NCBI RefSeq assembly: GCF_000247815.1
Contig: NC_021677.1
Location: 44,986,864 to 45,050,863 of the forward strand
Direction of reading: 5' to 3'
DNA: 64,000 nt
Source: Ficedula albicollis
Lineage: Eukaryota > Chordata > Aves > Passeriformes > Muscicapidae
Within the stretch, counting starts at the first letter, position 1. Every line of letters starts with the position of its first letter. The translations under genes and the position numbers were made by a program. The notes beneath the pieces are model-generated. The model searched no databases, was not told where the DNA came from, and saw only the letters and a list, made by a program, of their open reading frames with translations. Shown piece after piece: positions 1 through 14,708 of this stretch.

Positions 1-243
1 TTGACATAACATTTGTGGTCATGGTACTTCTAAAGGGAAAAATAAGGTCTTCTGAAGCTAAGCCAAATATAGCTAGGAGAAACTGAAAAATCCAGGCAAT
101 TGTTCCCTGTACCCTGGGGCTCTTTGGAAAACCCCAGCTTAAGACACCTCTGAGGGGATTTAGCATAATGCCATCTTAAAGATGTCAATATGGGGTGTAT
201 GAAATACCTTGGCACTTTCTGCTGAACTCTGAGATATTTGGAA

Positions 244-278
244 GTTGTTTTTGTTTGGTTTTTTGGGGTTTTTTTTTG
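244..278. repeat. T/G-only low-complexity tract
   Basis: A run made only of T and G, with T blocks interrupted by G, GG and GGGG. Similar T/G runs occur at about 27646-27665 and 53083-53095, and on the other strand (A/C) at about 40926-40966. They look like degenerate homopolymer-type repeats. They resemble ciliate telomere units only superficially. Confidence 0.6.
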
Positions 279-2739
279 CTATGTATTCATGACTCAGCTA
301 TCTGTATTGAGAACTGAACTGGAAACATAATGTGATAAAAAGTCTCTTGTGAGAAATCTTGCATCTATTTGTACTTATAAAATGTAATAGCTGTAAACAC
401 ACTGAAACCAAAACCAGTGACAACCAGCCAACTAAAAACCCCTGAAACCCAGAGATACATTTCAGTTTGAATGATTGATTTATTACAAGGAAAAAATACA
501 AATAGAAATAAGAACAAAGGTAACGTCTCTATTAGGGAAGACAGTGCATAGTTCTTTGGAACATGCTGAATGAAGCCTGGCTCACAAATCTCCTAAAGTC
601 AGCAAAATAAAAATGTGTCCATAGAAAGGAAAACATAGACCTGCCACATCATCGACAGTTTCGCAGCTATATGAATCTCAAGAAAGTTGTTTTAAAGTCC
701 AGACATGTTCAATTTAGTTGGTGGATTTTTCTTCATTGACTTCACTGGTGCCAGGATCTTATGAGAATTGTCTTCACAATATTTTCTAATGCTTACAATA
801 CTAGTTAAAAACATATGTCTTTTTCACTTCAAAATAGAAAACTGATTTGACTTGGAAAAGATTGAGCGATCCAGCCTTGTTATATTGCCTTGATTTGGTC
901 ATTTGTTTCTAGTACAAGTGTCAAACCAGTCTAATGCTCATCTACAGACAACAGCTGCAATGGACAGAAATCCAGAAATATTGTTGCTTATATTGAAGTT
1001 GTGAAATAAAAGAAAACCAGCAAATATTAAGAGCTTTTAAAGACAAATTGTTGTTTAAGAGGAGCTGTGTCAACATAAGCTCTAAAGTTCTTGACAGATA
1101 AAAAGCTACTGTAGGCAACATATTGTATCTTGTCTTAAAAAATATTCTTTACTACCTTGTTATCCCACAAGGTGAAGAACTCAAAGATTTTGTTTACTGC
1201 TGACACTGTATTAATAATAAGCAGCGAATCACTGAAGTAAATCTTTCAAATAGCTGTTACTAACTCAGTAGATTACATTGATTAAAAAAAAAAAAAGTCT
1301 GACAAAAATAATTGTAGTCTAACTTTCTTTCTTGAGAAACAATTCCAAAGCAAAAATTTTTGTTTGTCTTATTTTCAAAAGTATTTGCTGGATAATATTT
1401 CAGTCCATGCTAGGCATTTTTAATCTATTATCCATCAGGATCACAATATCTGTTACAGATATTTTGGTGTTTTTTGTTTTTTTTTTCTCTAATCTCACTA
1501 GAATAGGAACTGGTACTATCATAAGAAGTCACTTGAGCTTAAAAATGCCTCTGTGGTCAAAACCCTTTTGGTCCTTAGACCTTGACAACCTTGACCTTTA
1601 CTGCAAGTGTGACATGGAAAACAATGTTTTTTAGACAACAGTTTGTAAAAAAATGCGAATTTTTGTATGCACATGTGAATTTCACTTCATTTGGTGTGGG
1701 AGATTTGATAGAAATTTGGACCATAATGTATCCTTGTGTCTATGATTAATGAACTGTTAATCCTTAAGATACAAGACTGATAATAAAAGATACCATTGGG
1801 GGAAAAAAAAATCATCCCCTCTTTCTCCCATCTATCAGATGGCAACAGATGCAAAATGGATTTTTCCCAGCTGGTTCAGTCTTTGTAATTTAGTACGTAT
1901 CTGCTTGGCCATCACTTCACAGATAACACATTCTTTACCAAGGATTTTCACCTCTTAACTGGGGAGGGTAACACTTGCAATACAGAGTGAAGAAGCTCAG
2001 CGTTTGTCTGATGAGTTAGAATTCCAGACCTAATAATAATTAACTTCATTATGATTTCCAGTGGCTGTGCTCTTCACAAAAACCTGAGAGGTTGCTGGAT
2101 TTTTTTCAGTGAGTTACCGAACATGGATTGTCCCTGTTAGGTACACAAAGAGGAAGTATTGGATCCCTACAGAAAATGTTTTTTCTTAACAAATCAGAAT
2201 ACAGATTTCTGCTTCTAGCTGTCTTTTTTACGGTGGACTTCACCCTGCAAGTTCAGCACCTTTTCATCAGCTGATAAGTTAATTAAAAAAAAAAACCCAA
2301 ACAACTACACGAGATGCAAATAAATAATTTTAATGCAAATAGCCCATAGTCAATCCTTCCACTTTGTAGTGCCATAACAAATCAATAATATTTTAATGGG
2401 ATTGCTGAATTATCTTTTATGCTAAGAACACTAACCTTTCCTAAATAAATGGAAATCTAAACTGTTATATATGAAATTTTTTCTTCAAATCTCTCACTTT
2501 CTTTCTTTGAAATTAGTATGTGAGTTTAAAATACAAAAAAAAGGGGGCAGGAATTATAAATGTGTTTTACAACATAATAGTAAAAAAAAAAATTGTTGTT
2601 CTTTTCACTATAGGTTGATTACAGATGTTATTGCCTCACACTTGTAGAAAAGCAGGTGGGATGTACATAGTAGAAAAACAAAGGATCATTCCAAATATTA
2701 TGGGAGACCTGGACAAGAGTGTAACAGGGAAGCAAGGAA

Positions 2740-3031
2740 AGTTACATTAAACAGGAGCTGGTTTGTGCTGTTGGAAGTGCTTCCAGAGCTTGCTGAAGTG
2801 CAGATCATGCTCGCTGCTTTGGGACAGGAGCTGCTGAGCAGCTGCTGGAGCTCAGAGCCTCCTGAGTCCGGGCCAGGTCTGAGCCGAGCAGCACCTCCAC
2901 CTGCAACTGCACGGCCCTCGCACCTGGCAACAGCCCAGAAAAGTAATGATGGCACTCGAGTGGCAGAAAACCTGGATGTTATCCTCAAATTTAGCACTCA
3001 CGAGGAGGGAGAGGAAGGAAGGAATTCTTGA
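2740..3031. other. GC-richer patch, open on both strands, unidentified
   Basis: This patch is visibly richer in G and C than its surroundings. It is open over 88 codons on the plus strand (2765-3031) and 99 codons on the minus strand (2698-2997). The plus-strand peptide is rich in Leu, Ala, Pro and Ser, as expected from GC-rich non-coding DNA. A possible plus-strand acceptor (ending at 2788) and donor-like GTAATG (from about 2943) are visible, but neither is compelling. It could be a pseudogene or transposon fragment, a non-coding RNA exon, or a chance GC islet. No family was recognised. Confidence 0.3.
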
Positions 3032-6000
3032 GCTTGGTTTCCACTTCTACCGTTTATGAAATTCATAAACTCTTGAAACAAGAACTTCTTTTGACTGAAG
3101 GAGCACAGACTGTCATTCCACAGGCTGACTTCTTTCAGAACTTTTGTGTACTAACAAAAATCTATTCCTAATCTACCATATATTGCTAATACCATGCAAT
3201 ATATATGTAAAATACATGCAACTAGAAAATCCGAATTTCTGAATTGTTTAGTTACCTCTCCATGTCTGTGCAATTATATCTTAAGGTACCACAAAATAAT
3301 GTTCATCATAAATGTTTTTAGCCTTCTTTCTTTTCCATTTTTACTTCTTTTTTTATCAGCTGTAGGTATAATTTTTTGGCAATGTCACGTTTATTGTCAG
3401 AGAGAAGGATAGTCAGTAAGAAAAATATATTTTATCTTACTAATGTGTTCCTACATACATGTATATACGTATATAATATTTATATTAAAATAAATTTAAT
3501 AGGAATGCAAATTAATATCAAACACACCAATCACATACAGTAAGTCTGGAGGTTCAATACATCAGCAGACTGTGCCTCCAGGTCCATGTAGACATGAGCA
3601 AGTTGCCTCCATCTTCTATTCCATAATGTTTCTCAAGAAAGACCAGATAGAACCAGAGCATCCACAAGTGTAAGCTGAATGAAATTATTTATTCAGGTTA
3701 ACAATAGAGAAATAAAATTAAATCAGAGCTCAGACCAATAAAAAGACCAGCTTTCATAAGAAGCCAGATCTACCTATGCTTTTCTACTAATAAAATTGAT
3801 AGCTTTTCAATATTGCATCTTGGAAAATGTGTCACTGAGTGACATGGCTTTTCACCTTTAAATCTGAGGTGAAAATAAGAAAGTCTGTCTTTCATTAATT
3901 TTGCAAATATATTTTGGAGCTTTTTCTATGTTTTGGCTGGCTGAACTTTTTACTAAATTCCAGAAGGAAAGCTCCCTTTCCTGTCTTCTGCCATAAATAA
4001 CATTTTTTCCTAATGTATTTCACTATTCAGAACAGTTTCTAAGCCTGTTCACAAAGCTGTCAGGGCAAATGAATCGCTCTCCCCTGATGTTTGTTATTAA
4101 CAGATTGTATACTGATAGGATAATAACCTCTTTCTTCGTACATGAAAGGCATTCTTGTGAGCTGGATTACAACTCGAGATATAAAAGACGTGCTCTGTGG
4201 ATAACTTCCAGGCTACTTTGCACCACATTGCTCTCCCATAATTTTCTGTTTGTTATCTTGAACGAGTGACAGTAACCACCGATCAGAAACTGAAATTTAT
4301 GTGAAATGAGTACCACATGTATGATGTTTACATCAGTCTGGCCAAAGCAGGGACAGATCATTATAGCCCACAGAACTATGTGTTTTAGACTGTGTGCGCA
4401 ATTTGATATCAAGTGCCATAACTGGAATATGCAATGAAAAAAAAAAGAGACTGGTTTGAAAAATAAACCTCTTGTCATATCATGTGTTAGTTTTCAGCAA
4501 GGTTTTGGGGTGGTTTTGTCAAACAAGTACTTATTTGTTTGTTTTAGTATGTTAAAATGATCATTTGTCTTCTTTGGTGGAGAACTGTACATGTTTTTAG
4601 TGTATGTAAGCTATTGGTACTTGATTGAAGATTTGAAGGAGAGTGGCAAAGGTTTTGCTAACAAAAAAATAAACTCCCTAAGATCATTAAAAAGGGCAAG
4701 TGAAGATGTGAATGACAAATAACTTCAGCTAAAAGTGAGGTATTTCAGTACCACAAGACCTTTCGGTACAAGATGGAAAGAACCCGAGTTCAGAGTTCAT
4801 TTGTGCTTCTGCCATACCATTGAAATATTAAGTACAAGACAGTGCATCCCTTCATTCCTCTATATTGTTAGCCTTTTGTTGAGATTTATAAAAACTTGCT
4901 CTGAGTACATAAAGGGGATATTTAAATTAAGAACTTAAGTTCATTTTGCACTCAGTCTAATATGATAGACAGTTCACCTCGAACTTGAATCACGAATTTA
5001 GAATTCTTTTGTCTAAAATAACTGTATGTGCACTCAGTTAAAGTGACCAAAATTATTAATTATGTGTGGATCCCATTCTGAGCTACATAGGTGTTGCTAA
5101 GAGCCAGAAATTTAAAAACAAAAAAGGCTGATCATACTTTTTCTAACATTTCTGAAGGGAAATTGAAGGGAAATACTGATCACTAACTGAAAATATTTCA
5201 AACATATGAGACCTATTTATTTGTTTTATTCTATGGACTAAAGCACTAATTAATTTTTGTGTTCATTCTTTAAATCTTCTAACACTGAAATACTTCAGTT
5301 ATAGTAGAAATATTTAAAAACATGCTGTCCCAGGGCATATTGAGAATTGTAATATAATTATTTGAGTTTCCATTGCATTCTGTGTGAGCTTTGAATAAAA
5401 TTTTACCTGTGGTGCATTCTGTTCTTTTCAATACAATTCCAAGTATAATATAATTCACACTTAAAGCAAAGATATTTTTCCATCACGTATATTTTTTTAA
5501 GGCAAGCTCCAATTAATCCTAAGGGGAGTTTTTTAAGATGTTTTCAGGATGAGTCCTGAACCTGTTGGAAGTTCAGCTGGACAATCACAGATTTGATATC
5601 TTATTAGTCTTCTGATGTCATGTCTATGCCAATTATGGTGTGTGAATGTAAACCTGAGGGATTTTTGCTCTGTGCTCCCTTACTTTCTAAAAATATCACT
5701 CTATGACACATCCTCCTATTGATGCTTGCTGTTCTTCTCTGAAATTCAGCTTTGGCTGACAAAATGTTTAAACTCCAAGTTCAGCAATTTAAGAAAACAA
5801 TAAGGATTAGCTTTTGTTATGTTGGTATGTGTTGTTTTGCAGCAGTAAATTTGGAACACTGAATGTACATTCTGATGAGTTCCAGTTCAGTAGCTTTCTT
5901 ATATTAACCTTGATATAAATTGAATATGTGATTAACTGTCTTGAATGCAGCAGTACAGAAAGTTTGCCTTGATCATTTATAAAGACTATATTCTTCACTG

Positions 6001-6126
6001 ATATGACAAAATCAAAGTCCATTAACATCAGTGACAGTTTTCAGACACAGAATTTTTCTCATAGGTTTATTTTTAAATTCTATATTCTCATTTCAGGTAT
6101 GTGTACCCACACAGATACACCACATA

Positions 6127-6942
<816 letters not shown>

Positions 6943-9900
6943 TATTTTCAAAAATTCACACAAATTTTCAAAAGCACATAACCAAGAACAAGCTTCAAAG
7001 GTGTAATCTAGCTCTTTTCACATTTGGTCCCAGCAGGCTAGAGATTATTGTACAAATTATTCTACTTTCTTCTGAGGTTTCAAGAATTATGGCCAAATAA
7101 TTCATCCAAAACTGTCTGCACACAGGTCTTTTGTTTTTTAATGGGGGACATTCAGTTTGGAAAACCATTCTACAGTCTAATTGTAGGAAACAGCTGCCAT
7201 TTTTGTAATTAATTTTTCCACAACTTTTTTAAAGCTTTATTGTGAGAAAGATTTTAATGGGTAGCCAGGTTCATTTTCTTTGCTGTATAAATCATCAATA
7301 CCTTCCTTACTGAAGATTTCATAAACATGATCAATGTATAAGAATATGCATCTTGTTGTTTGATTATTGACATAATAGATTCATTTTTGAGGGCTGGCTT
7401 GATAGATGGATCTGAAGGGGGAATTTGGGCTTTTCAAATTATCAACATAAATGAAATTATTAAAAAGCTGACAATGTATGTTAGAGCAAGAAGCATAAAT
7501 AACTAAAGAGTCCTCATTTCCTTTAATAAAGGTTGACTCCCTTTATCTCTCTGCACACTCAGAGGTACAGAAGAGAGATGATGAAATTTATACCCATCAA
7601 CACAGGTTTTTTGCTTTAAGTCAATTGTGAGACTCATAAAAAGAGACTGATGAGGAACTAGTGGAAGTCAGCATTAGAAAAAGGAATCTTTATAGGGATG
7701 TGAAGAGTGTTAATACCATATGATATGAGTCATCCACTACATCTGTGACTTAATCAAGGTCATCTGATATTAAAACATTCTCATAGATATATAGTCTTCA
7801 AGAAACTGAATCAATACTAGCAGTACACATGGCATGAGGAAACTTTATTCAGACTGATAAACTATGTCTAGTTAAGCACATTACTGGACCTTCAGAGCCC
7901 CCTGAACTTCCTTAAAAAATGACTACCTGTTACAGAGGAACAAAATTTGCACCATAGATCAGAAGGAGATGATTTGTCACACCAGCAACTGCAGCAACTA
8001 ATAAATCAGACAGTTCTGACAAGTCTTCCAGCACAGGGTGTGGCACAGAGTTGAACAATGCAAGGGGACGGGACAGATCTACATAGAGTTTACTCTGCAT
8101 TCTTGCCCTGCAGGTCTCACTACACAAAACACACTGCTTCAAGCAACAATTCAAATTTGCATTAAGCCTGAACCGTGCACACAGTGAATCATACGGGCTG
8201 GGCAAAAACATTTGCATGTAGAAGCCAAACAGTTGGTGTCACACCCTATTTTCCTGCTCTCACCACTCCTCTAGGCAAGGATGATGTGGTAATGTGATGT
8301 CTGCACACAATTTTTGGTTGCTCCACAGGCAAGGTTTATTTCAGTTAGAATCTTTCTACCAAGTGTCACGATCATTTATGTCTAGCCAGGGGACAAGTGA
8401 ATATACGATAATTACATAGCTTGAGTCCATCCACCACGGTGATAGCTGCACATCAAATTCCAAGTGAGTGCAGATCTGAGCACTTACTCTTAAAAGTCGA
8501 TTACTTTGACAGGATTTGGGAGAACAAATTAACTATCATAAAATTTTTAGATTTATAGAATCTAGAAAAAGTGGAAAGGCATTTTAGACAACAAAGTCTG
8601 TCTTACTGTATAATTTATGGTTGACAGTTTATCAATTTGCCTCTGCTACAAGAAATTCTTTTATTATATTATGAATATAAGTAGAGGATAAAAGGTTTTG
8701 TTATTTACCAACGTAAGAGGGCCAAATGCAAAAGTTGAAGTCCTACTGCTCAAAGAGTTAGTTATTTGAAGGGACAAAAATTGTACAATACTTTTGAGTG
8801 GTTTTCCTAATTTCTAACTCTTTTGGATCATTAAAGATAATTGCCTTTGTCATAAATGCCTAAAAAACACAATTATCACTCTTCATATTAATAAATTATG
8901 ACTTTTTAATAGATGTGCATATGTTGTTTCAAACTTGTCTCTATTCAGATGTGGAAAAGCTGCCTCCTTCTTAGAGAGCACTAGTTTAAAATCAGCCTGG
9001 TTTACGTGGATTTTGTCTTAACTTTACAAAGAAAAAAAATTAATCTCTTTTTTTTCTAAAAATGTCTAATTTAAAAACAATAATTAATTTTCACCCTGAA
9101 AGTTTGAAGAAAAAAAGAAGAAATAATGAGTCCAAATTAAAATTTTATTTCTACCACTGTAAACATGTAAGATTATGATTACTGTCAGTGGAGTCCTGCT
9201 ATGTGTAGAAATTAGGAGTCCAGCTCAGTGCATCTCCATCTGAACACTCTTATGGGTTGGAAGAATTGTCCCCTAAAAATTCTTCATTTTTCTCAACTCA
9301 GTTCCAGTAAAGGTTTCATATTTTGAGTTTCTGTAACCCTTGACCACAGCTGCTAACCTCTCCCTCAAGCTATCCCGTTTTTTCCCTTGTCCCACCCCAT
9401 GTCTTCACATTTTTCTGGCACAGATCCCAGGTACAGGAAATACTCTGCCAAACCCAAGTTCAGAGCGAGGACACATCTCAGTTTCCAAAGAACATTTCCA
9501 CGGAGGAGAATATTACATATGAGGAACTTCATCTTCACAAAAACAAAGATGCTTGCATATGATTAGTTACAGTAATAAGTCTTTCCAATTAAAACCACCT
9601 GCTTTTGAGGATACATGTAAATAATTTCTAAATCCTTACACCATTTCAGGTTTTTCTGGGAAAAAGAGAAATGGGTGAAAATCATATTCCTGTTGTCATT
9701 CTTGTTTCTGTACTAAAGAAATTGTTCAAAATTATCTACTGAAATAAAACACTATGATTTTAGGGGTTAAATATTTAATATTCTAAAATCTGCATAAGTA
9801 ACACCCACATGAGTATTAAATGCCCAGACTGATTTTGCCAACTACATTTGTTAGGCTCATGTCCATTTGACACTGTAGTAGTAATGTTTGGTGTAACACA

Positions 9901-11636
9901 TTTTCTTCAGCCATATTTTCCCTCAGGTTTCTTTATAAAGATCAGTTCCCCTTGTTTAAAAAAAGGCTAAATTATACAGACATGGTGTAATGAAGTTTTG
10001 TTGCAATGAATATCAGTATTATTTAGGTAGAAACACTTTTCCTTCATGCCTTAAACCAATTAATCAGAAATAGTGCAATGCAACAATTATGTTTTATGTT
10101 CTTGCCAGTGATGACAGATTATGCAGATAATACATTTATGACTAGTTGCAGGCTGCACTTAAATCTGTGTGGGCCTGCTTAATCCTCTTCTGCCTAAAAT
10201 GTCCCACTGCTGAGAGGCTAAAGATAGAGCCTTGCTGAGCTGCAGAATATGATGTGCTGGAGCAGGTGGAAACCAGGATTAGATGACTTTCAGCAACCCT
10301 GGGAAAGGCCCAGCTCTGAGGCATGTCCAGGCAATAGCTGCAAAAGAAGATTTTATTTCCCTTCTCTTCAGACAATCCATGGAAAACCCCTGCTGCTGGT
10401 GCTGCTGAACTTACCAGGGTCACCAGGGAATTTTTAGAGTATGAATCAGCATGTTGTGGCATCCACTTACTTGGTTTCCCCTGCTTCTTTTCAGCTTTCC
10501 TCTATTGATGGGTTAAATATCAGTTCTAGTACAAGCCAACCATCTCCTGAGAGACTCAGAAGGAACTGATGATAGAGAGTCTAAAGAGACCAGCAGTAAT
10601 GCCAAGCATTGCACACAGACTGGCCTTACCCTAAATCCAGAATCCTCTTTCCCTTGTGTTCTAGCTGCTGATGTGGTTTGGAATACGCATGATCCTTCTG
10701 CCTTGTGGACAATAATGGAATGTGAATAAAGACCTAAAAGGCATTTCTAAAAAAAAACTCTCTGCCTTGCACTGATCCAGCCTGAGCTGGATTCTTTCTG
10801 TACCCATTCAAGTCATTGCAAACATGGTACAGTCCAGTTGTTTCAAGTTTAATGTTGAGCAAGCTCTCTGCCTGATATTTAGCCCTAGTATTTACCCCGT
10901 GTTGAAGGATAGGCAGCTACCTGATGCAGTTGCTCACTGGACTTTTTAAATGCATTACATTATTTGGGACCTTTGCCATGAACTGCTGTTTTGACTGGAT
11001 ACAGGATCAGAGACAAAGAAGCTGCCACACCTAGTGCTTCTGAATGAATAGTTAGATGTCTTGTATCTTTTTGAAGAGATAAACATTTAATTCTCCTGGT
11101 GTCATTTCCTCGTTGAGTCATCCTCCTGTTGCTGAGACAGTGTCTTTTACCTTTGAGCTGCCTAGCTCACATTTTTTTCTTGATAGATGTGGTGTACAAA
11201 GTGCAAGAGAAAGAGGAAGTATGTCATCCTAATGTGTTCATACTCACGAGGTAAGGAGGCACATGCTGATCAATGCACTATTCATCTGTATAGACTGGTG
11301 ACAGCCATCTGAGGGTTGGATGGGGGCATGCTTATCCATCTCCAAATCATTCTGTGTGACTGCTCCTAGGTCAGCAGTCAGGAAAGCAAATGGAGTTCTG
11401 AACCAAGAGTCAAGACTCTAAGCCCTGCTCACTGTGGCACTCAGACTTCCCAAGGGATAGTGTTACCCTGAGAAATCTAAATGGTTTCTTCAGACGAATG
11501 CAAGGATGCTGTTTCAGTGTTGAGAGGGATCTGTTTTCTCTTTGCTCTTTCAAAAATAGCTTTAGCATCAGATTTCTCACCTTTAAAAAAAAGAGTGTTT
11601 TCCCTATATTTTTCTTGAGTATAAAATACATGATTT
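6943..11636. other. non-coding AT-rich stretch
   Basis: No gene was recognised. A minus-strand frame at 7930-8217 (95 codons) and one at 10142-10462 (106 codons) have no recognisable family or convincing splice sites. The sequence near 10244-10310 faintly resembles the end of a CR1 LINE but is too degenerate to call. Confidence 0.65.
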
Positions 11637-11652
11637 AAATAAATAAATAAAT
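11637..11652. repeat. (AAAT)n microsatellite
   Basis: Four AAAT units in a row, in the presumed intron just downstream (minus-strand sense) of the candidate exon at 11738-11844. Confidence 0.85.
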
Positions 11653-11737
11653 ATATTTTCAAATATTCAGCTTTTGATATATTTTCAGGTACAAGGATGG
11701 ACACAGAGGGGACTAAAAGGCAGAAACAACTGCTTAC

Positions 11738-11844
11738 CTCATACAGCTCCACAGGGTAGATGCTAGAGCTGTAATCAGAAAATGCCATTTCCTCCATTTC
11801 CTTCAGCATGCTGGAAATGGAATCAGTCATTTTCAAAATATATT
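11738..11844 (-). CDS. candidate internal exon of an unidentified protein-coding gene
   Basis: Read on the minus strand, the segment is 107 nt. It begins after an acceptor-like ...GGATGCAG and ends ...TATGAG followed by the strong donor GTAAGC. Two leading bases (AA) complete a codon from the previous exon, then 35 codons run open to the donor, so the exit phase is 0. The peptide begins YILKMTDSISSMLKEMEEMA and ends YSSSIYPVELYE. The first half is an acidic, Met-rich, helix-like stretch; the second is Ser/Tyr-rich. The segment is less AT-rich than its flanks. I do not recognise the protein and assign no function. A second good acceptor lies inside at TTCCATTTCCAG, which would give a shorter exon in the same frame (11738-11810). 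The main weakness is the short pyrimidine tract before the outer acceptor. A chance open segment between cryptic splice sites remains possible. Confidence 0.42.
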
Positions 11845-13816
11845 CTGCATCCAAAATCATAATTTGTAGGCATTATATTGAATGTTTGCATTCCAGAGAA
11901 GCACTATAGTTCTGAAAACCATGACAACAGATGCCCATTTTCTTTCAGGGTGGTTAAGGCTCCCAGCTGCTGTGGCTTAGTGCACTCTCATGATGTAAAT
12001 TGCCGTGCAGAGGAAACCTCAAGTTTGACTGCACGAGGAGTTCAAAGCAGAGGATATTCATAGGGTTTCAGGTCTTCATTTTGTCAAAAAGTCTGGAAAT
12101 CATGGGAATACCAATTCAGCCAACACTTAACAATACCCTTTGTGGTTTTACATATCTCTGATGTTTGAAAAAGCCTTAAAAATTCCTTGTTTTTGCTTTT
12201 TTTGCCTTCCCCATCCATATTACTTACTTGTGAATAGGTATGCAAGAAGACTCAAAATTCTTATTTTAGGAATGCAGATTCAAAGCAGAATCCCCACCTT
12301 CTTTTTGTTCATTGTAAAAGAGGATTCCAAACCAGAAATACATCATTAGTGGTAGAAAGGTAAACATGCATTCTAGAAACCTGTTGACTTTATTGACAAC
12401 CAGCTGCTTCAAAGCTGACCTTGAGTTAGCTCTAGGTATTTATCACCCTCTGCCTTGGTACAGGACCCACAGATGAACTAGGCAAGAACTACTGAGGAGG
12501 AAACTAGAGTGCAGGGCATCATTTGCATCTTGTCTGAACAGGGAAATGACAGTCATAGAGCAAGATTTGAAGTTCCAGCTTTCAGGCAGTACCTTCTAGC
12601 CTCCCCCTTCTCTTTTTCCTTCCTAAAAGACATAAACGAGGAAGACCACTGCTAAGGGAGTCACAGGAAAATAAAAAACCTTTCTCCTTTAAGATGTCTA
12701 AAAGAACAGATGTTTGGTTTGCAGAGCAGAATTTCTGGCAATTTTTGTTTACTTTTTGAGTATGTATCATTTGACCACAGTAAGAGGGCAATGATTCACA
12801 TAAAGTGGGATTTTTCCAACCAGACTTCAAGAGAAATACTAAAACTTCTGTCAGACTTGTGATATAAACATATTAAAACTTTCTTGAATACCCACGAGTC
12901 AAATAATTGTACTTGACTAATACTTTATTAGTATCTGGTCTTTACTATCAGTATCTGTGACCAACATAATCTTCATCCTTTACAGGTTAAAAATGTTAAA
13001 AGTAGACACATTTTTTTGCTCCCGGTATAATGAATTTGCAAATCTAACTTTTAAAAATTAATTCCTGTGATTCTATTTTGGGCTGTGAATTATGGACAAT
13101 TTGCAATCAGTTGCAAAAGATTAAACCCTAGGCATAGCTAATGGGGATGCTTTAATAGTGCAGATGGCAAAACAGCCTGTGAAAGCAGGTCTGGTGGGCA
13201 TTCTGCAAAAGCTAATTCAGTCAAATTTTATCCAAGATGACATAATGTACAATTGCTACACTGGGAAAGTCTATTAAAATTTCACACGTTTAAATCTCTC
13301 CCTTCTCTTTTAATTAGAATTTTCCAAGATAAAATAGAAGATGTGTACCTCCCTGAACCCAACAGGAAAGGTCAAGGATAAACAGCATGATGCATGAAGC
13401 TCCTTTGTGCCCAACATGTTCAGGTTAGGCAGAATGTGTTAAAATGATTGTGTGGAAAAGACATGTCTGGGAATGAATTTTCATTGTGAAGCAACAGTGG
13501 CACTGAGATGTTCTGCCTGCACATGCACACCCACCCACTCCGCCTGTTACATTATTCAGTGTGTGTGCTTGCAGTAAGCACTGCAAGGGAAGTGAATTCC
13601 TCTTTTCTCAGGACTAAGTATTCATTTTCCAAAAGACTCCAAAGTTTTAACCTCATTTACCACCGAATTTTCCAGGGAATGCAAATTTTATTCTTGAAAG
13701 AATCCATACAGAAGATTACTCTGGATCTCATTCTGATACCCAGTGATGTTTATGGATATTATTGTACTGAAAATCAAGATGCAATCCCTTTTTATTCCAA
13801 CATAAAGTCAAGGTAA
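11845..13816. other. non-coding AT-rich stretch
   Basis: Presumed intron or intergenic sequence. Short open frames (for example 12582-12830 minus and 13508-13816 plus) have no recognisable protein or splice support. No repeat family was recognised. Confidence 0.65.

Positions 13817-14708
<892 letters not shown>

Noticed and set aside
244..278. Telomere-like TTTTGGGG motif
   Set aside because: Vertebrate telomeres use TTAGGG. This is one of several degenerate T/G runs in the window.
10244..10310. Sequence resembling GGATTAGATGAC of the CR1 3' region
   Set aside because: The similarity is short and degenerate and the rest of the expected CR1 end is missing.
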